This document shows, piece by piece, positions 25,986 to 35,324 of a DNA stretch of 64,000 nt. The first letter of the stretch is position 1; every line of letters starts with the position of its first letter. The translations under genes were made by a program, and so were the position numbers. Below the pieces are notes generated by a model. The model had not been told where the DNA came from, did no database searches, and saw only the letters and a program-made list of their open reading frames with translations. This DNA is from JANQHS01 sp965267505 (GTDB lineage Bacteria > Bacteroidota > Bacteroidia > Cytophagales > CCMP332): NCBI GenBank assembly GCA_965267505.1, contig OZ254081.1, positions 558,001 through 622,000 of the forward strand. Direction: 5' to 3'.

Positions 25986-27242
25986 ATGAAAGATAAACCT
26001 GCAAAGGCTTTAATATGCACCATTGGTGATGAGATCTTAATAGGCCAAATAGTTAATACCAATTCCCAATGGCTCGGGGAGAATTTTACCCTTATTGGGA
26101 TGGAGGTTGGAAGGAATCAGAGCATTTCTGATAGCTCCGCAGAAATAAAAAGTGTATTGGATGAATCTATAGGAGAATATCAGGTTATTCTTTTTACTGG
26201 GGGACTAGGACCGACTAAAGATGATATTACCAAGAAGACCCTGTGCGAATATTTTGACGATAAGCTCATTCAAGATCAGGAATCCTTAGACAATGTGATC
26301 CGGATTTTCACCAAAAACAATAGGGAGATCCTGGAGGTAAATCGGATGCAGGCACTGGTTCCATCAAAAGCTACGGTTATTCAAAATGATAGAGGAACCG
26401 CACCAGGGATGGTCTTTGAAAAAAATGGAAGCTTGATTTTTTCTCTGCCCGGTGTTCCTTATGAAATGAAAAGCATGATGGACAGAAAGGGATTTGAAAT
26501 GATACGAGAGAAATTCAGTTTAGGAGCGATTTTTCATAAGACCATAAAAACCTCCGGGATCGGTGAATCATTTCTAGCTGAAAAAATCAAGGATTGGGAA
26601 AATGGCCTTCCAAAAAATATCAAGCTGGCATATTTGCCAAGCCCTGGAGAGGTTAAACTCAGGCTCACAGCCAAAGGTGAGTCAAGAGAAGAATTAAGAG
26701 ATCAAGTTGAAAAAGAAATCAAAGGTTTTAGTGAATTAGCCGGGCAGTATATTTATGGATATGAAAAAACGAGCCTAAGCAAGGCTTTGGGGGAAAGATT
26801 AAGAGCACGGGGAGAGACATTATCTACTGCGGAAAGCTGCACGGGGGGATTTCTTGCACATTTGATCACAGCGGAGGCCGGCAGTTCAGACTATTTCCTT
26901 GGTTCTGTAGTTTCTTACTCAAATCAGGTGAAAGAAGATCTCCTGGGAGTGGAAAGCCACAGCTTAAAAGAATTCGGGGCTGTTAGTGAGCAGGTGGTGG
27001 AACAAATGGCCTTGGGAGCCTGCAGAAAATTCAATAGTACTTTTTCTATTGCCACAAGTGGAATTGCTGGACCAGGTGGAGGCTCCAAAGAAAAACCCGT
27101 TGGTACCATTTGGATCGCAGTTTCGAATGGAACAGAAACAAAAAGCAAACTTTTGAATCTATCAAAAAGCCGTGATTTGAACATAAAACTAACTTCCACC
27201 CTTGCCTTAAATCTATTGCTGAATTGGATGCCCAAATCATAG
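25986..27242 (+). CDS. cinA: CinA family protein (nicotinamide-nucleotide amidase)
   Basis: This 418-residue protein has the standard two domains. The N-terminal MoCF-like domain carries GDEILIGQIVNTNSQWLG and the FTGGLGPTKDD loop; in other CinA proteins it is a pyrophosphatase of ADP-ribose. The C-terminal domain has AESCTGG, SVVSYSNQVKEDLLGV and GIAGPGGG, the PncC amidase that recycles NMN to NaMN. Length matches the full-length family (about 410-420). The gene is 59 bases from its divergent neighbour and is followed after 43 bases by the E2 gene, which has its own promoter-like element, so the two may not be one operon. Confidence 0.93.
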   Translation: MKDKPAKALICTIGDEILIGQIVNTNSQWLGENFTLIGMEVGRNQSISDSSAEIKSVLDESIGEYQVILFTGGLGPTKDDITKKTLCEYFDDKLIQDQESLDNVIRIFTKNNREILEVNRMQALVPSKATVIQNDRGTAPGMVFEKNGSLIFSLPGVPYEMKSMMDRKGFEMIREKFSLGAIFHKTIKTSGIGESFLAEKIKDWENGLPKNIKLAYLPSPGEVKLRLTAKGESREELRDQVEKEIKGFSELAGQYIYGYEKTSLSKALGERLRARGETLSTAESCTGGFLAHLITAEAGSSDYFLGSVVSYSNQVKEDLLGVESHSLKEFGAVSEQVVEQMALGACRKFNSTFSIATSGIAGPGGGSKEKPVGTIWIAVSNGTETKSKLLNLSKSRDLNIKLTSTLALNLLLNWMPKS

Positions 27243-27252
27243 GAAATAGTGG

Positions 27253-27260
27253 TATTTTTG
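27253..27260 (+). promoter_or_regulatory. Candidate promoter of the E2 gene
   Basis: TATTTTTG is an exact match to the Bacteroidota -7 element TAnnTTTG, located 26 bases before the E2 start codon in the short gap after cinA. A TTG at 27224-27226 lies 26 bases upstream, farther than the usual spacing of about 20, so the -33 part is uncertain. Confidence 0.5.
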
Positions 27261-27285
27261 CAGCTTCATTCTTTCAAGCAAGAAA

Positions 27286-28605
27286 ATGGGACAAGTTGAA
27301 ATGGTAATGCCCAAAATGGGCGAAAGCATTATGGAAGCCACGGTATTATCCTGGCTTAAAAAAGAAGGTGAAAGTATTGAACAGGACGAGTCTGTCCTGG
27401 AAGTGGCGACCGACAAGGTTGACACAGAAGTTCCTGCGACTCATGGAGGAACACTTCAAAAGATCCTGGTTCAGGAAGGGGATGTTGTCCCCGTAGGAAG
27501 TACTATTGCTGTAATTGAAACCGAAGGAGGAGGAACGGTAGAGGTTGCTGAAGAAGTTGCTGCTCCTACTAAGGTTGAAGAAGAGGTGGTAGAAATGGAA
27601 GCACCTGAAAAATCATCTACTACAGTTACGGAAGAAGGTTCATTGAGCAGCCGTGATGGAAAAGGAAGATTTTATTCTCCCCTGGTTTTGAACATCTCCC
27701 GTCAGGAAGGCATTAGCATGACCGAACTTGAGTCAGTACCAGGAACCGGAAAAGATGGAAGGGTAACCAAAAAAGACATTATTGGCTACCTGGGGTCGAG
27801 AAAGAATGGATCCGCTACAAAACCAACACCAGCAGCGGCCAGTCAGGCCCCAGAAAGTATCCAGGCATTACCAAGCTTTGGGTTTGAAACCTCTGGACAG
27901 GATGAGATAATTGAGATGGATCGTATGAGAAAGATGATCGCTCAAAGAATGGTAGAGTCGAAAAGGATCTCTCCTCATGTCACCTCTTTTGTGGAAGCTG
28001 ATGTAACTGGGATTGTGAATTGGAGAAATAAGAATAAAGGAGAATTTGAAAGAAGAGAAGGACAAAAATTGACCTTTACTCCCCTATTCATTCAGGCTGT
28101 TGTAAATGCCATAAAAGATTTCCCGAGGATCAATATCTCAGTCGATGGGGATAAGATCATTGTAAAGAAAGATATCAATGTAGGAATGGCTGTGGCTCTT
28201 CCTGATGGAAACTTGATTGTCCCAGTCATCAAAAATGCCGATATGCTTAATCTTAAGGGATTAGCAATAAAGGTCAATGAATTGGCCAAAAAAGCAAGAA
28301 ATTCAGCTCTTAGTCCCGATGATCTGAGTGGAGGAACCTATACCGTTTCAAACGTTGGTTCTTTTGGGAATGTAATGGGAACCCCGATCATTATGCAGCC
28401 TCAGGTTGGAATCCTTGCTCTCGGTTCTATCAACAAGAAACCTTCTGTCATTGAAACACCAGAAGGAGACCTTATTGGGATCAGAAGCAAGATGTTCCTT
28501 TCTCACTCTTACGACCACAGGGTGGTTGATGGATCCTTGGGTGGAATGTTCGTGAAAAGAGTAGCTGAATATTTGGAATCCTTCGATCCGAATACCAGCA
28601 TATAA
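27286..28605 (+). CDS. 2-oxoacid dehydrogenase E2 (dihydrolipoamide acyltransferase)
   Basis: This 439-residue E2 subunit has a lipoyl domain (1-76) with the lipoylated Lys44 in ATDKVDTEVP, then an acidic linker, a peripheral-subunit-binding domain (about 125-165, YSPLVLNISRQEGISMTEL and DGRVTKKDI), and a catalytic domain from about residue 205 that ends with SYDHRVVDG, whose His and Asp are catalytic. The single lipoyl domain and sequence are closest to branched-chain 2-oxoacid dehydrogenase E2. It transfers the acyl group to CoA. No E1 or E3 genes are adjacent; aroA follows with one base between, so they form an odd pair. Confidence 0.9.
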   Translation: MGQVEMVMPKMGESIMEATVLSWLKKEGESIEQDESVLEVATDKVDTEVPATHGGTLQKILVQEGDVVPVGSTIAVIETEGGGTVEVAEEVAAPTKVEEEVVEMEAPEKSSTTVTEEGSLSSRDGKGRFYSPLVLNISRQEGISMTELESVPGTGKDGRVTKKDIIGYLGSRKNGSATKPTPAAASQAPESIQALPSFGFETSGQDEIIEMDRMRKMIAQRMVESKRISPHVTSFVEADVTGIVNWRNKNKGEFERREGQKLTFTPLFIQAVVNAIKDFPRINISVDGDKIIVKKDINVGMAVALPDGNLIVPVIKNADMLNLKGLAIKVNELAKKARNSALSPDDLSGGTYTVSNVGSFGNVMGTPIIMQPQVGILALGSINKKPSVIETPEGDLIGIRSKMFLSHSYDHRVVDGSLGGMFVKRVAEYLESFDPNTSI

Positions 28606-28606
28606 A

Positions 28607-29848
28607 TTGACACAAAAGGGAAAACCAAAGATCTATCTCAGTACACAAGCAGGAAATCTTCCTGAAAGCACTGAGATCGATCTTCCCTTATCTAAAAGTG
28701 AATCCAACCGGATATTAATTCTTAATAAGGTTTTTGGGATCCATTCCGATCCCAGGAAATTTTCCGATTCCAGTGATTCCAAAACTCTATTTGAGGCATT
28801 AGACTCAAAGGAACCTATTCTAGATCTAGGGGATGGGGGAACCACATATAGATTTCTTACGGCATTTTTCGCAACCAAAGGAGAAAAGAAGATCCTTTAT
28901 TGCTCAGAGAGAATGGAGGAAAGGCCAATAAGACCCTTGGTCGATGCATTGACCAAAATGGGAGCCGAGATCCAGTATTTGAAAAAAGAAGGCTTCCCTC
29001 CAGTTCAAATAAAAAATGAAAAGGCTATCCACGGAGCCCATTCTATCGATATCGATCTAGGCCAATCAAGTCAATTTGCCTCATCCCTGGCATTGGTTGC
29101 TCCTTTGTTTGGAGGAAGTCTGGAACTTAAATATTCCAGTAAGAAAGTATCTCTCCCCTACCTGGAAATGACTTTGGATCTGCTTGCGGACTTTGGAATG
29201 GAAGTGCAGAGAAATGAAAACGGGGTTAAAATATCCGGTAGTGTCGGTTCCAATAAGACCCTCCTACCTACGAGTGATTGGTCATCGGCAATATTCCCAA
29301 TCCTTCATTTTTCTCTTTCCCCCTTAGAGTCCTTAACTCTTAATGGCTTAAAAGAAAACTCCATCCAAGGGGATTCAATACTCTTTGCTTGGCTAAAATA
29401 TTTTGGGCTAAAGGGTCATTTTACAGGATGCGCATTAGTATTATACAAATCCGATGAAAAGGAACTTCCAGAAAAACTCGATCTTAAAAACCAGCCTGAT
29501 CTTGCATTACCCTTCATTTGCTGGTGTTTGATCAAAAACAAAAAGTGCACGCTCACGGGTCTGGAACACCTACAATTCAAAGAATCCAACAGGCTTAAAT
29601 GTTTGCAGTCCGAAGTGGAAAAGCTTGGGTTTTCCTTTTCTATTGATCAAGGATCTGCAATCCTTGAAGGACAAAAAGGTAATTTTCTATCCGACGAAAT
29701 AGAAACTTATAACGACCATAGGATCGCAATGAGTATGAGTCTCTTCTGTTGGGTTCAGCACCTTGCGATAAAAAATCCGCAAGTCGTTGAAAAGTCCTTT
29801 CCAAACTATTGGAAAGAGCTTTCAAAAATTGGAATAGCTGTTTCCTAA
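28607..29848 (+). CDS. aroA: 3-phosphoshikimate 1-carboxyvinyltransferase (EPSP synthase)
   Basis: This 413-residue enzyme joins PEP to shikimate 3-phosphate. Seen in order: LSKSESNR with the substrate lysine and arginine, LGDGGTTYRFLTAF at the PEP loop, SSQFASSL, TSDWSSAIF, QPDLALP, FKESNRLK and NDHRIAMS. The PEP loop differs from the usual NAGTAMRP (Asp-Gly in place of Asn-Ala, Thr-Tyr in place of Ala-Met, Phe in place of Pro), although the core Gly-Thr and Arg are kept. The likely start is a TTG one base after the E2 stop; no ATG lies near and the substrate-binding motif needs this N-terminus. Its 3' end overlaps the M42 gene by 4 bases. Confidence 0.88.
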   Translation: MTQKGKPKIYLSTQAGNLPESTEIDLPLSKSESNRILILNKVFGIHSDPRKFSDSSDSKTLFEALDSKEPILDLGDGGTTYRFLTAFFATKGEKKILYCSERMEERPIRPLVDALTKMGAEIQYLKKEGFPPVQIKNEKAIHGAHSIDIDLGQSSQFASSLALVAPLFGGSLELKYSSKKVSLPYLEMTLDLLADFGMEVQRNENGVKISGSVGSNKTLLPTSDWSSAIFPILHFSLSPLESLTLNGLKENSIQGDSILFAWLKYFGLKGHFTGCALVLYKSDEKELPEKLDLKNQPDLALPFICWCLIKNKKCTLTGLEHLQFKESNRLKCLQSEVEKLGFSFSIDQGSAILEGQKGNFLSDEIETYNDHRIAMSMSLFCWVQHLAIKNPQVVEKSFPNYWKELSKIGIAVS

Positions 29849-30927
29849 AGGTAGCTGAACTTTTCCCCGGGTCGAAGAGTCTTCAAAACCCCATGGATCA
29901 AATCAATCACGCTTTGGATATCATCCATGTGGATCATCTCCACAGTGGTGTGCATGTACTTGAGAGGAAGTGAAATCAAAGCGGAAGGGACTCCAATATT
30001 TGAATAAGCAAATGCATCCGTGTCAGTTCCAGTGGATCTTGAAGCAGCCAACCTTTGGTAAGGAATCTTTGAGTCCTTAGCAGTATTTATGATCCTGTCG
30101 CACAAAATATTATGGACCGAAGCCCCTCTGGAAATAACTGGTCCTGCTCCACAGGCATTATCACCACTTTCCTTTTTATCATATACCGGGCTTTGAGTAT
30201 CATGACATACGTCTGTTACGATGGCTAGGTCTGGTTTAAGCCGTTCAGCAATCATTTCTGCTCCCCTAAGGCCAATCTCTTCCTGAACAGAATTAACAAC
30301 ATAAAGGCAGAAAGGAAATTTATCGCCTGCTTCGGAGATCTGCCTAACAACCTCAGCGATCATGAAACCACCTGCCCTATTGTCTAATGCTCTGGCGCAA
30401 ATGAACTTATCATTCAATACCAACATTTCATCAACAAATGTGGCTACTGATCCCACATGGATTCCCATTTCCTCAACTTCCTTGGCATTCTTTGCTCCTA
30501 CATCGATAAAAAGCTTTTTCAGAACAGGGCTTTCTTCTTTCTGACGGTCGCGAACGTGTATAGCTGGCCATCCGAAAACACCTTTTATTGGGCCCTTATC
30601 ACCGAAAATATTAACCCTCATACTCGGGGCTATCTGATGATCTGACCCACCATTTTTAACCACGTAGATATAGCCATCCGGATCAATATAATTTACAAAC
30701 CAACCTATCTCATCCGCATGGGCTTCGATAACAACCTTGTATTCTGCTTTTGGATTGATCACCCCTACCGCAGTTCCATAAGGATCTACAATTGTCTCAT
30801 CGATATAAGGCTTCAGGTAATCTAGCCAAAGCTTTTGGCCGGACGATTCAAAACTGGTGGGAGATGAATTGTTTAAATACTTTTCGAAAAATTCTAAGCT
30901 TTCCTTTCTCACGTTCTTAAATTTCAA
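29845..30927 (-). CDS. M42 family metallopeptidase
   Basis: This 360-residue protein is an M42 aminopeptidase of the glutamyl/deblocking type. Zinc-site motifs are VIEAHADEIGWFVNYID, ALDNRAGGFM and NSVQEEIGLRGAEM with the catalytic Glu pair, then AIVTDVCHDTQSP. Length fits the family (340-370). It would trim peptides in the cytoplasm, often as a large tetrahedral shell. The start is not sure: the TTG at 30927 directly follows the upstream stop, and a GTG five codons inside is an alternative; no ATG is available. It is downstream of and probably co-transcribed with the acyl-CoA carboxylase gene. Confidence 0.9.
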   Translation of the reverse strand: MKFKNVRKESLEFFEKYLNNSSPTSFESSGQKLWLDYLKPYIDETIVDPYGTAVGVINPKAEYKVVIEAHADEIGWFVNYIDPDGYIYVVKNGGSDHQIAPSMRVNIFGDKGPIKGVFGWPAIHVRDRQKEESPVLKKLFIDVGAKNAKEVEEMGIHVGSVATFVDEMLVLNDKFICARALDNRAGGFMIAEVVRQISEAGDKFPFCLYVVNSVQEEIGLRGAEMIAERLKPDLAIVTDVCHDTQSPVYDKKESGDNACGAGPVISRGASVHNILCDRIINTAKDSKIPYQRLAASRSTGTDTDAFAYSNIGVPSALISLPLKYMHTTVEMIHMDDIQSVIDLIHGVLKTLRPGEKFSYL

Positions 30928-32496
30928 TTAAAGGGGAATGTTCCCATGTTTCTTTTTTGGATTGGCTACAGCTTTATTTTGGGCCATTTCAAAGGCCATA
31001 ATACATTTCTGTCTAGTTTCTTCTGGTTTAATTACCTCATCAATATACCCTCTGGCGGCCGCTCGATAAGGATTTGCAAATTTATCTTCATACTCAGCCA
31101 CTTTCTGGTCCAACATAGCCTCTTTGTCTTTGGCTTCCTTGATCTCTCCTTTAAAGATGATCTCGGCTGCACCTTTTGCTCCCATTACAGCGATCTCAGC
31201 ACTCGGCCAGGCAAAATTCATATCAGCCCCAATATGTTTTGAATTCATCACATCATAAGCTCCGCCGTAAGCCTTTCGGGTTATGACTGTAATTCTTGGA
31301 ACTGTAGACTCCGAAAAGGCAAAAAGAAGCTTTGCCCCATTCGAAATGATGCCGTTCCATTCCTGATCGGTTCCTGGTAAGAATCCAGGAACATCCACCA
31401 GTACCAGCATTGGGATATTGAACGAATCACAGAATCTAACAAATCGAGCCGCTTTCTTACTTGAATTAATATCTAAAACACCAGCAAGAACCCCAGGCTG
31501 ATTCCCAATGATTCCAATGCTACGTCCTGCCAACCTTGCGAACCCTACGATTATATTTTCAGCGTAGTCCTTGTGGATTTCAAAAAAACTGTCAGAATCA
31601 ACTATCCCATCCACAACCTCTTTCATGTCATAGGGTTGTTGAGAACTTTCTGGGATTAATTCATTCAATTCAGGTCTGAGTTCAGATTCAGAGCTTTTGT
31701 AGGCCTCAAAAGGAGGATCTTCATCACAATTGGAAGGCAAATAAGAAAGAAGCTTTCTGATATCCATTATGCACTCAGCTTCATTCCTGGCTGTTCTATG
31801 AGCGACTCCGCTTTTTGCAGAATGGGCACTAGCACCTCCCAAATCCTCAAAGCTTACCTCTTCACCAGTTACTGTCTTTACCACATTAGGGCCTGTCACG
31901 AACATATAGGAAGTGTCCTCAGCCATGAAAATGAAGTCAGTTATTGCGGGAGAATAAACCGCCCCACCGGCACAGGGTCCTAGAATGGCAGAGATCTGTG
32001 GGATCAAACCACTTGATAATGTATTTCTATAGAAAATGTCTGCGTAGCCACCTAGGGAAACCACCCCCTCCTGGATCCTGGCCCCACCTGAATCATTCAA
32101 CCCTATCATAGGAGCTCCGTTCTTCATCGCAAGGTCCATGAGTTTTACGATCTTTTCAGCATGGGTCTCAGAAAGGCTTCCTCCAAAAACAGTAAAGTCT
32201 TGTGAGAAAACATAAACAAGTCTTCCATCCACCTTTCCATATCCTGTAACCACACCGTCACCAAGGAACTTTTGTTTGTCCAGTCCAAACTCATGGGATC
32301 GATGAGTTACAAACTTTCCGATCTCTTCGAAGCTTCCTTTATCTAGAAAAAGATCAATTCGTTCACGAGCACTAAGCTTACCTTTCTTGTGTTGATTCTC
32401 AATTTTCTTTTCTCCTCCACCCTTTTCGGCTTCAAGGTTTTTTTCATCAAGTTTCTTGATCTTACTTTTCAGAGAATCTGACATCTTTGAGGTCAT
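30928..32496 (-). CDS. pccB: Acyl-CoA carboxylase beta subunit (propionyl-CoA carboxylase-like)
   Basis: This 522-residue carboxyltransferase subunit has SARERIDLFLDKGSFEEIG near the start, LNDSGGARIQEGVVSLGGYADIF in the N-lobe and VPGFLPGTDQEWNGII with KAYGGAYDVMNSKHIGADMNFAWP in the C-lobe. It would carboxylate propionyl-CoA (or a related acyl-CoA) using the biotin carried by an alpha subunit that is not in this window. Together with meaB it points to a propionyl-CoA to succinyl-CoA route. A second ATG four codons inside (MSDSLKSK) is an alternative start. The gene lies 138 bases from the divergent Ldh gene. Confidence 0.92.
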   Translation of the reverse strand: MTSKMSDSLKSKIKKLDEKNLEAEKGGGEKKIENQHKKGKLSARERIDLFLDKGSFEEIGKFVTHRSHEFGLDKQKFLGDGVVTGYGKVDGRLVYVFSQDFTVFGGSLSETHAEKIVKLMDLAMKNGAPMIGLNDSGGARIQEGVVSLGGYADIFYRNTLSSGLIPQISAILGPCAGGAVYSPAITDFIFMAEDTSYMFVTGPNVVKTVTGEEVSFEDLGGASAHSAKSGVAHRTARNEAECIMDIRKLLSYLPSNCDEDPPFEAYKSSESELRPELNELIPESSQQPYDMKEVVDGIVDSDSFFEIHKDYAENIIVGFARLAGRSIGIIGNQPGVLAGVLDINSSKKAARFVRFCDSFNIPMLVLVDVPGFLPGTDQEWNGIISNGAKLLFAFSESTVPRITVITRKAYGGAYDVMNSKHIGADMNFAWPSAEIAVMGAKGAAEIIFKGEIKEAKDKEAMLDQKVAEYEDKFANPYRAAARGYIDEVIKPEETRQKCIMAFEMAQNKAVANPKKKHGNIPL

Positions 32497-32634
32497 AAAT
32501 TTCCATTTTGGGTAGGCAAAAAAAAGGTTTTAGAAGCTTTCATCCCACAATATCTTAGAACAATTGGTAATTGAGAAAAAATATTCCCATTCAATCGTTT
32601 CAAATAGCATCTTTGAATCCAAAAGCACTTTTCA
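32497..32634. promoter_or_regulatory. Divergent intergenic region between pccB and Ldh gene
   Basis: The 138-base gap must hold promoters for both genes. CATCTTTG at 32608-32615 is one mismatch from the TAnnTTTG -7 element for the rightward gene and lies 20 bases before its ATG. No clear element is visible for pccB, and I see no long repeat or hairpin. Confidence 0.3.
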
Positions 32635-33723
32635 ATGGACTCCCATGTAATTGACCATAATAAGCTCAAAATGTTCTGCCAGGAAGCATTTTCTAAAATG
32701 GGCTGGGCAGAAAATGAGGCTAAATTGGCAACTGAGGTACTTATTTCTGCAGATCTCCGGGGAGTTGATAGTCATGGGGTGGCTAGGCTTGAAGGGTATC
32801 ATAGGTTATGGAAAAAGGGTCGAATAAATTCGAGTGCAAAACCTTCGATAGTTAGGGAAAGCCCGTCCACAGCAACTGTTGATGGGGATTCAGGAATAGG
32901 ACTAACAGTTGCTCCAGGGGCAATGGAAATTGCAATCAGGAAGGCAAAGGAGGTTGGCACCGGCTGGGTAACCGTTAAGAATTCAAATCATTTTGGTATT
33001 GCGGGATATCATGCCATGATGGCCTCCCAGAAAGGAATGATCGGAATGGCAATGACCAATGCAAGCCCTTTGGTATCTCCAACCTTTGGAAAAGATCGCT
33101 TGTTAGGGACAAATCCAATTGCAGTTGCAATTCCAGCCGGAAACTATCCTGATTTTGTAGGAGACTTTGCAACAACCACCGCTGCAAACGGAAAACTAGA
33201 GATACTTCAAAGAAAAGGTCAGGATGCTCCTTCAGGTTGGATCCAGGATAAGGATGGAAGTCCATCAAATGATCCTAATGAATTAAAACAAGGTGGTGCT
33301 CTGCTGCCTTTGGGTGGAGATCGGGAACATGGAAGTCATAAAGGCTTTATTCTTGGATCCTGGGTAGATATCTTTTCGGGTGTCCTAAGTCAGGCAAATT
33401 TTGGCCCATGGGTTCCTCCATTTGTTAACTTTTTAGATCCCCCCTCTGACCCCGTAGGAGAAGGCATTGGCCACTTTGTTGGGGCCATGGACATAGAAGC
33501 ATTTCAAGATAGAAATGAATTCTTGCAAAGAATGGATACCTGGATCAAGGCATTTAAAGATTCAGCACCAACGCACGAAAATCAGAAAGTTCTGATACCC
33601 GGAGAACCGGAACTGGCTTTTAAGAAAGAAAGGTTAAAAAATGGAATTCCTATACTTGGAAAGGTTATGGATAGCCTGGAACAATTAAAGAAGGAATTAG
33701 AAATAAAGAGTTGGATTCTTTAA
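32635..33723 (+). CDS. Ldh family (malate/L-lactate/ureidoglycolate) dehydrogenase
   Basis: This 362-residue protein is of the Ldh2 type, NAD(P)-dependent and unrelated to classical Rossmann lactate dehydrogenases. Motifs are LRGVDSHGVARLEGYHRLWKKG, TVKNSNHFGIAGYHAMMA (with the catalytic His) and GTNPIAVAIPAG, then HKGFILGSWVDIFSGVLS. Members oxidise malate, L-lactate, sulfolactate or other 2-hydroxy acids, and sequence alone does not settle which. The gene is monocistronic and its last four bases overlap the opposing DivIC-like gene. Confidence 0.9.
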   Translation: MDSHVIDHNKLKMFCQEAFSKMGWAENEAKLATEVLISADLRGVDSHGVARLEGYHRLWKKGRINSSAKPSIVRESPSTATVDGDSGIGLTVAPGAMEIAIRKAKEVGTGWVTVKNSNHFGIAGYHAMMASQKGMIGMAMTNASPLVSPTFGKDRLLGTNPIAVAIPAGNYPDFVGDFATTTAANGKLEILQRKGQDAPSGWIQDKDGSPSNDPNELKQGGALLPLGGDREHGSHKGFILGSWVDIFSGVLSQANFGPWVPPFVNFLDPPSDPVGEGIGHFVGAMDIEAFQDRNEFLQRMDTWIKAFKDSAPTHENQKVLIPGEPELAFKKERLKNGIPILGKVMDSLEQLKKELEIKSWIL

Positions 33724-34010
33724 TCCTCTTTTTGGATCACATATAGATCCTCATTCTCCTTTTTCATTAGGTACCTTTCCCTTGCAAACTTTTCGAGACT
33801 TTCAGGATTTGAAAAGAGTTCATCCTTGGTCTTTTGAACTTCTACGATCTTTTCCTGATAATACTCTTTTTGGTCTTCAAGATCCGAGATCTTAGACTTT
33901 AAAGAATAGACACCAATTAAATTACTGGAGTCAAAAAAGATCATCCAAAAGAGGAGAGTAAGGGAAGAGATCACATAATAATTGCGAAGAAAAGATTTAA
34001 TCTTCTGCAT
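33720..34010 (-). CDS. Septum formation initiator family protein (DivIC/FtsB-like)
   Basis: This 96-residue protein has one membrane helix (about residues 11-28, VISSLTLLFWMIFF), followed by a coiled coil rich in Glu/Lys (DLEDQKEYYQEKIVEVQKTKDE), and the typical RERYLMKKENED motif near the end. FtsB/DivIC proteins stabilise the divisome at the septum through the periplasmic coiled coil. It lies 29 bases downstream of eno, as in many Bacteroidota, and may be the last gene of the carA-eno unit. Its 3' end overlaps the Ldh gene. Confidence 0.88.
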   Translation of the reverse strand: MQKIKSFLRNYYVISSLTLLFWMIFFDSSNLIGVYSLKSKISDLEDQKEYYQEKIVEVQKTKDELFSNPESLEKFARERYLMKKENEDLYVIQKED

Positions 34011-34039
34011 GGTTGCCCTTATTGGTTTCTTAAAGTTAG

Positions 34040-35323
34040 TTAATTTTTAAAAAACCTGTTTCCGGCAAATTCCGCTGAACTACCCAGCATCTCTTCAATT
34101 CGTATCAATTGATTGTATTTTGCTATCCTGTCCGACCTTGAGGCTGAGCCTGTTTTTATTTGTCCGGCATTGGTCCCAACTGCAAGATCTGCAATGGTTG
34201 CATCCTCAGTTTCGCCTGATCTATGAGAAATTACATTGGTATAGCTGGCATTCTTAGCCATCTCTATTGCGTCAAGAGTTTCGGTCAAAGTTCCTATCTG
34301 GTTAACCTTAATAAGAATGGAATTAGCAATTCCTTTTTCGATCCCTTCTCCCAAACGCTCAACATTGGTTACAAACAAGTCATCACCAACCAATTGGGTC
34401 CTCTCTCCTATTTTTTGGGTAAGAGAAGCCCAACCGTCCCAATCATCTTCAGCCATTCCATCTTCAATAGAGATTATCGGATACTTTTTGGTCCATTGAG
34501 CCCAGTATTCGGCCATTTCCTCTGAACTGAGTTTTTGCCCATCCGATTTGAAGAAATGGTATACCTTATCCTTTTCAGAATAGAATTCAGATGAAGCAGC
34601 GTCCATAGCTATGGAGATATCATCCCCAGGCTTATAATTGGCCATCTCAATGGCTTTCAGGACCACCTCAATTGCTTCCTGGTTGGAACCAAGATTTGGT
34701 GCAAATCCACCCTCATCACCAACATTGGTCGAATGACCTGCATCTTTTAATACCTTCTTCAGGTTATGAAATACTTCGACTCCCATTCGCAAGCTATCAG
34801 AAAAAGATTCAGCATTATGAGGCACGATCATGAATTCCTGAAAATCAATGGAGTTATCCGCATGACTCCCTCCATTCAAGATATTCATCATTGGAGTCGG
34901 GAGAGTTTTAGCATTCACTCCTCCCAGGTAGGAGAACAATGGAAGGCCTGCTTCTGAAGCTGCTGCTTTGGCCACTGCCAATGACACACCCAATATTGCA
35001 TTAGCTCCGAGTTTGCTTTTGTTTTTTGATCCATCAAGTTCAAGCATCAGGTTATCGATGTCAACTTGATCAAAAACCGAATAGCCTTGAAGCTCAGTGT
35101 TGATTTTCTCATTCACATTCTGAACTGCTGTCCTGACCCCCTTGCCCATGTAATGGTCTCCCCCATCCCTCAATTCAACAGCCTCATGGATCCCAGTCGA
35201 GGCTCCTGAAGGAACAGCAGCTCTCCCAAAGATTCCATTTACTGTAATTACATCAACTTCAATTGTTGGATTACCTCTTGAATCGAGGATCTGGCGAGCT
35301 ATGATCCTTTCAATATGGCTCAT
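34040..35323 (-). CDS. eno: Enolase
   Basis: This 427-residue glycolytic enzyme converts 2-phosphoglycerate to PEP. It begins with IERIIARQILDSRGNPTIEVDV, has GASTGIHEAVELRDG (mobile loop), VGDEGGFAPNL, SIEDGMAEDDWDGWA, ILIKVNQIGTLTET with the catalytic lysine, and SHRSGETEDATIADLAVG at the phosphate site. Length is normal. It lies one base downstream of carA and 29 bases upstream of the DivIC-like gene, so it is probably transcribed from the same unit; I see no promoter element of its own in the one-base gap. Confidence 0.97.
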   Translation of the reverse strand: MSHIERIIARQILDSRGNPTIEVDVITVNGIFGRAAVPSGASTGIHEAVELRDGGDHYMGKGVRTAVQNVNEKINTELQGYSVFDQVDIDNLMLELDGSKNKSKLGANAILGVSLAVAKAAASEAGLPLFSYLGGVNAKTLPTPMMNILNGGSHADNSIDFQEFMIVPHNAESFSDSLRMGVEVFHNLKKVLKDAGHSTNVGDEGGFAPNLGSNQEAIEVVLKAIEMANYKPGDDISIAMDAASSEFYSEKDKVYHFFKSDGQKLSSEEMAEYWAQWTKKYPIISIEDGMAEDDWDGWASLTQKIGERTQLVGDDLFVTNVERLGEGIEKGIANSILIKVNQIGTLTETLDAIEMAKNASYTNVISHRSGETEDATIADLAVGTNAGQIKTGSASRSDRIAKYNQLIRIEEMLGSSAEFAGNRFFKN

Positions 35324-35324
35324 T

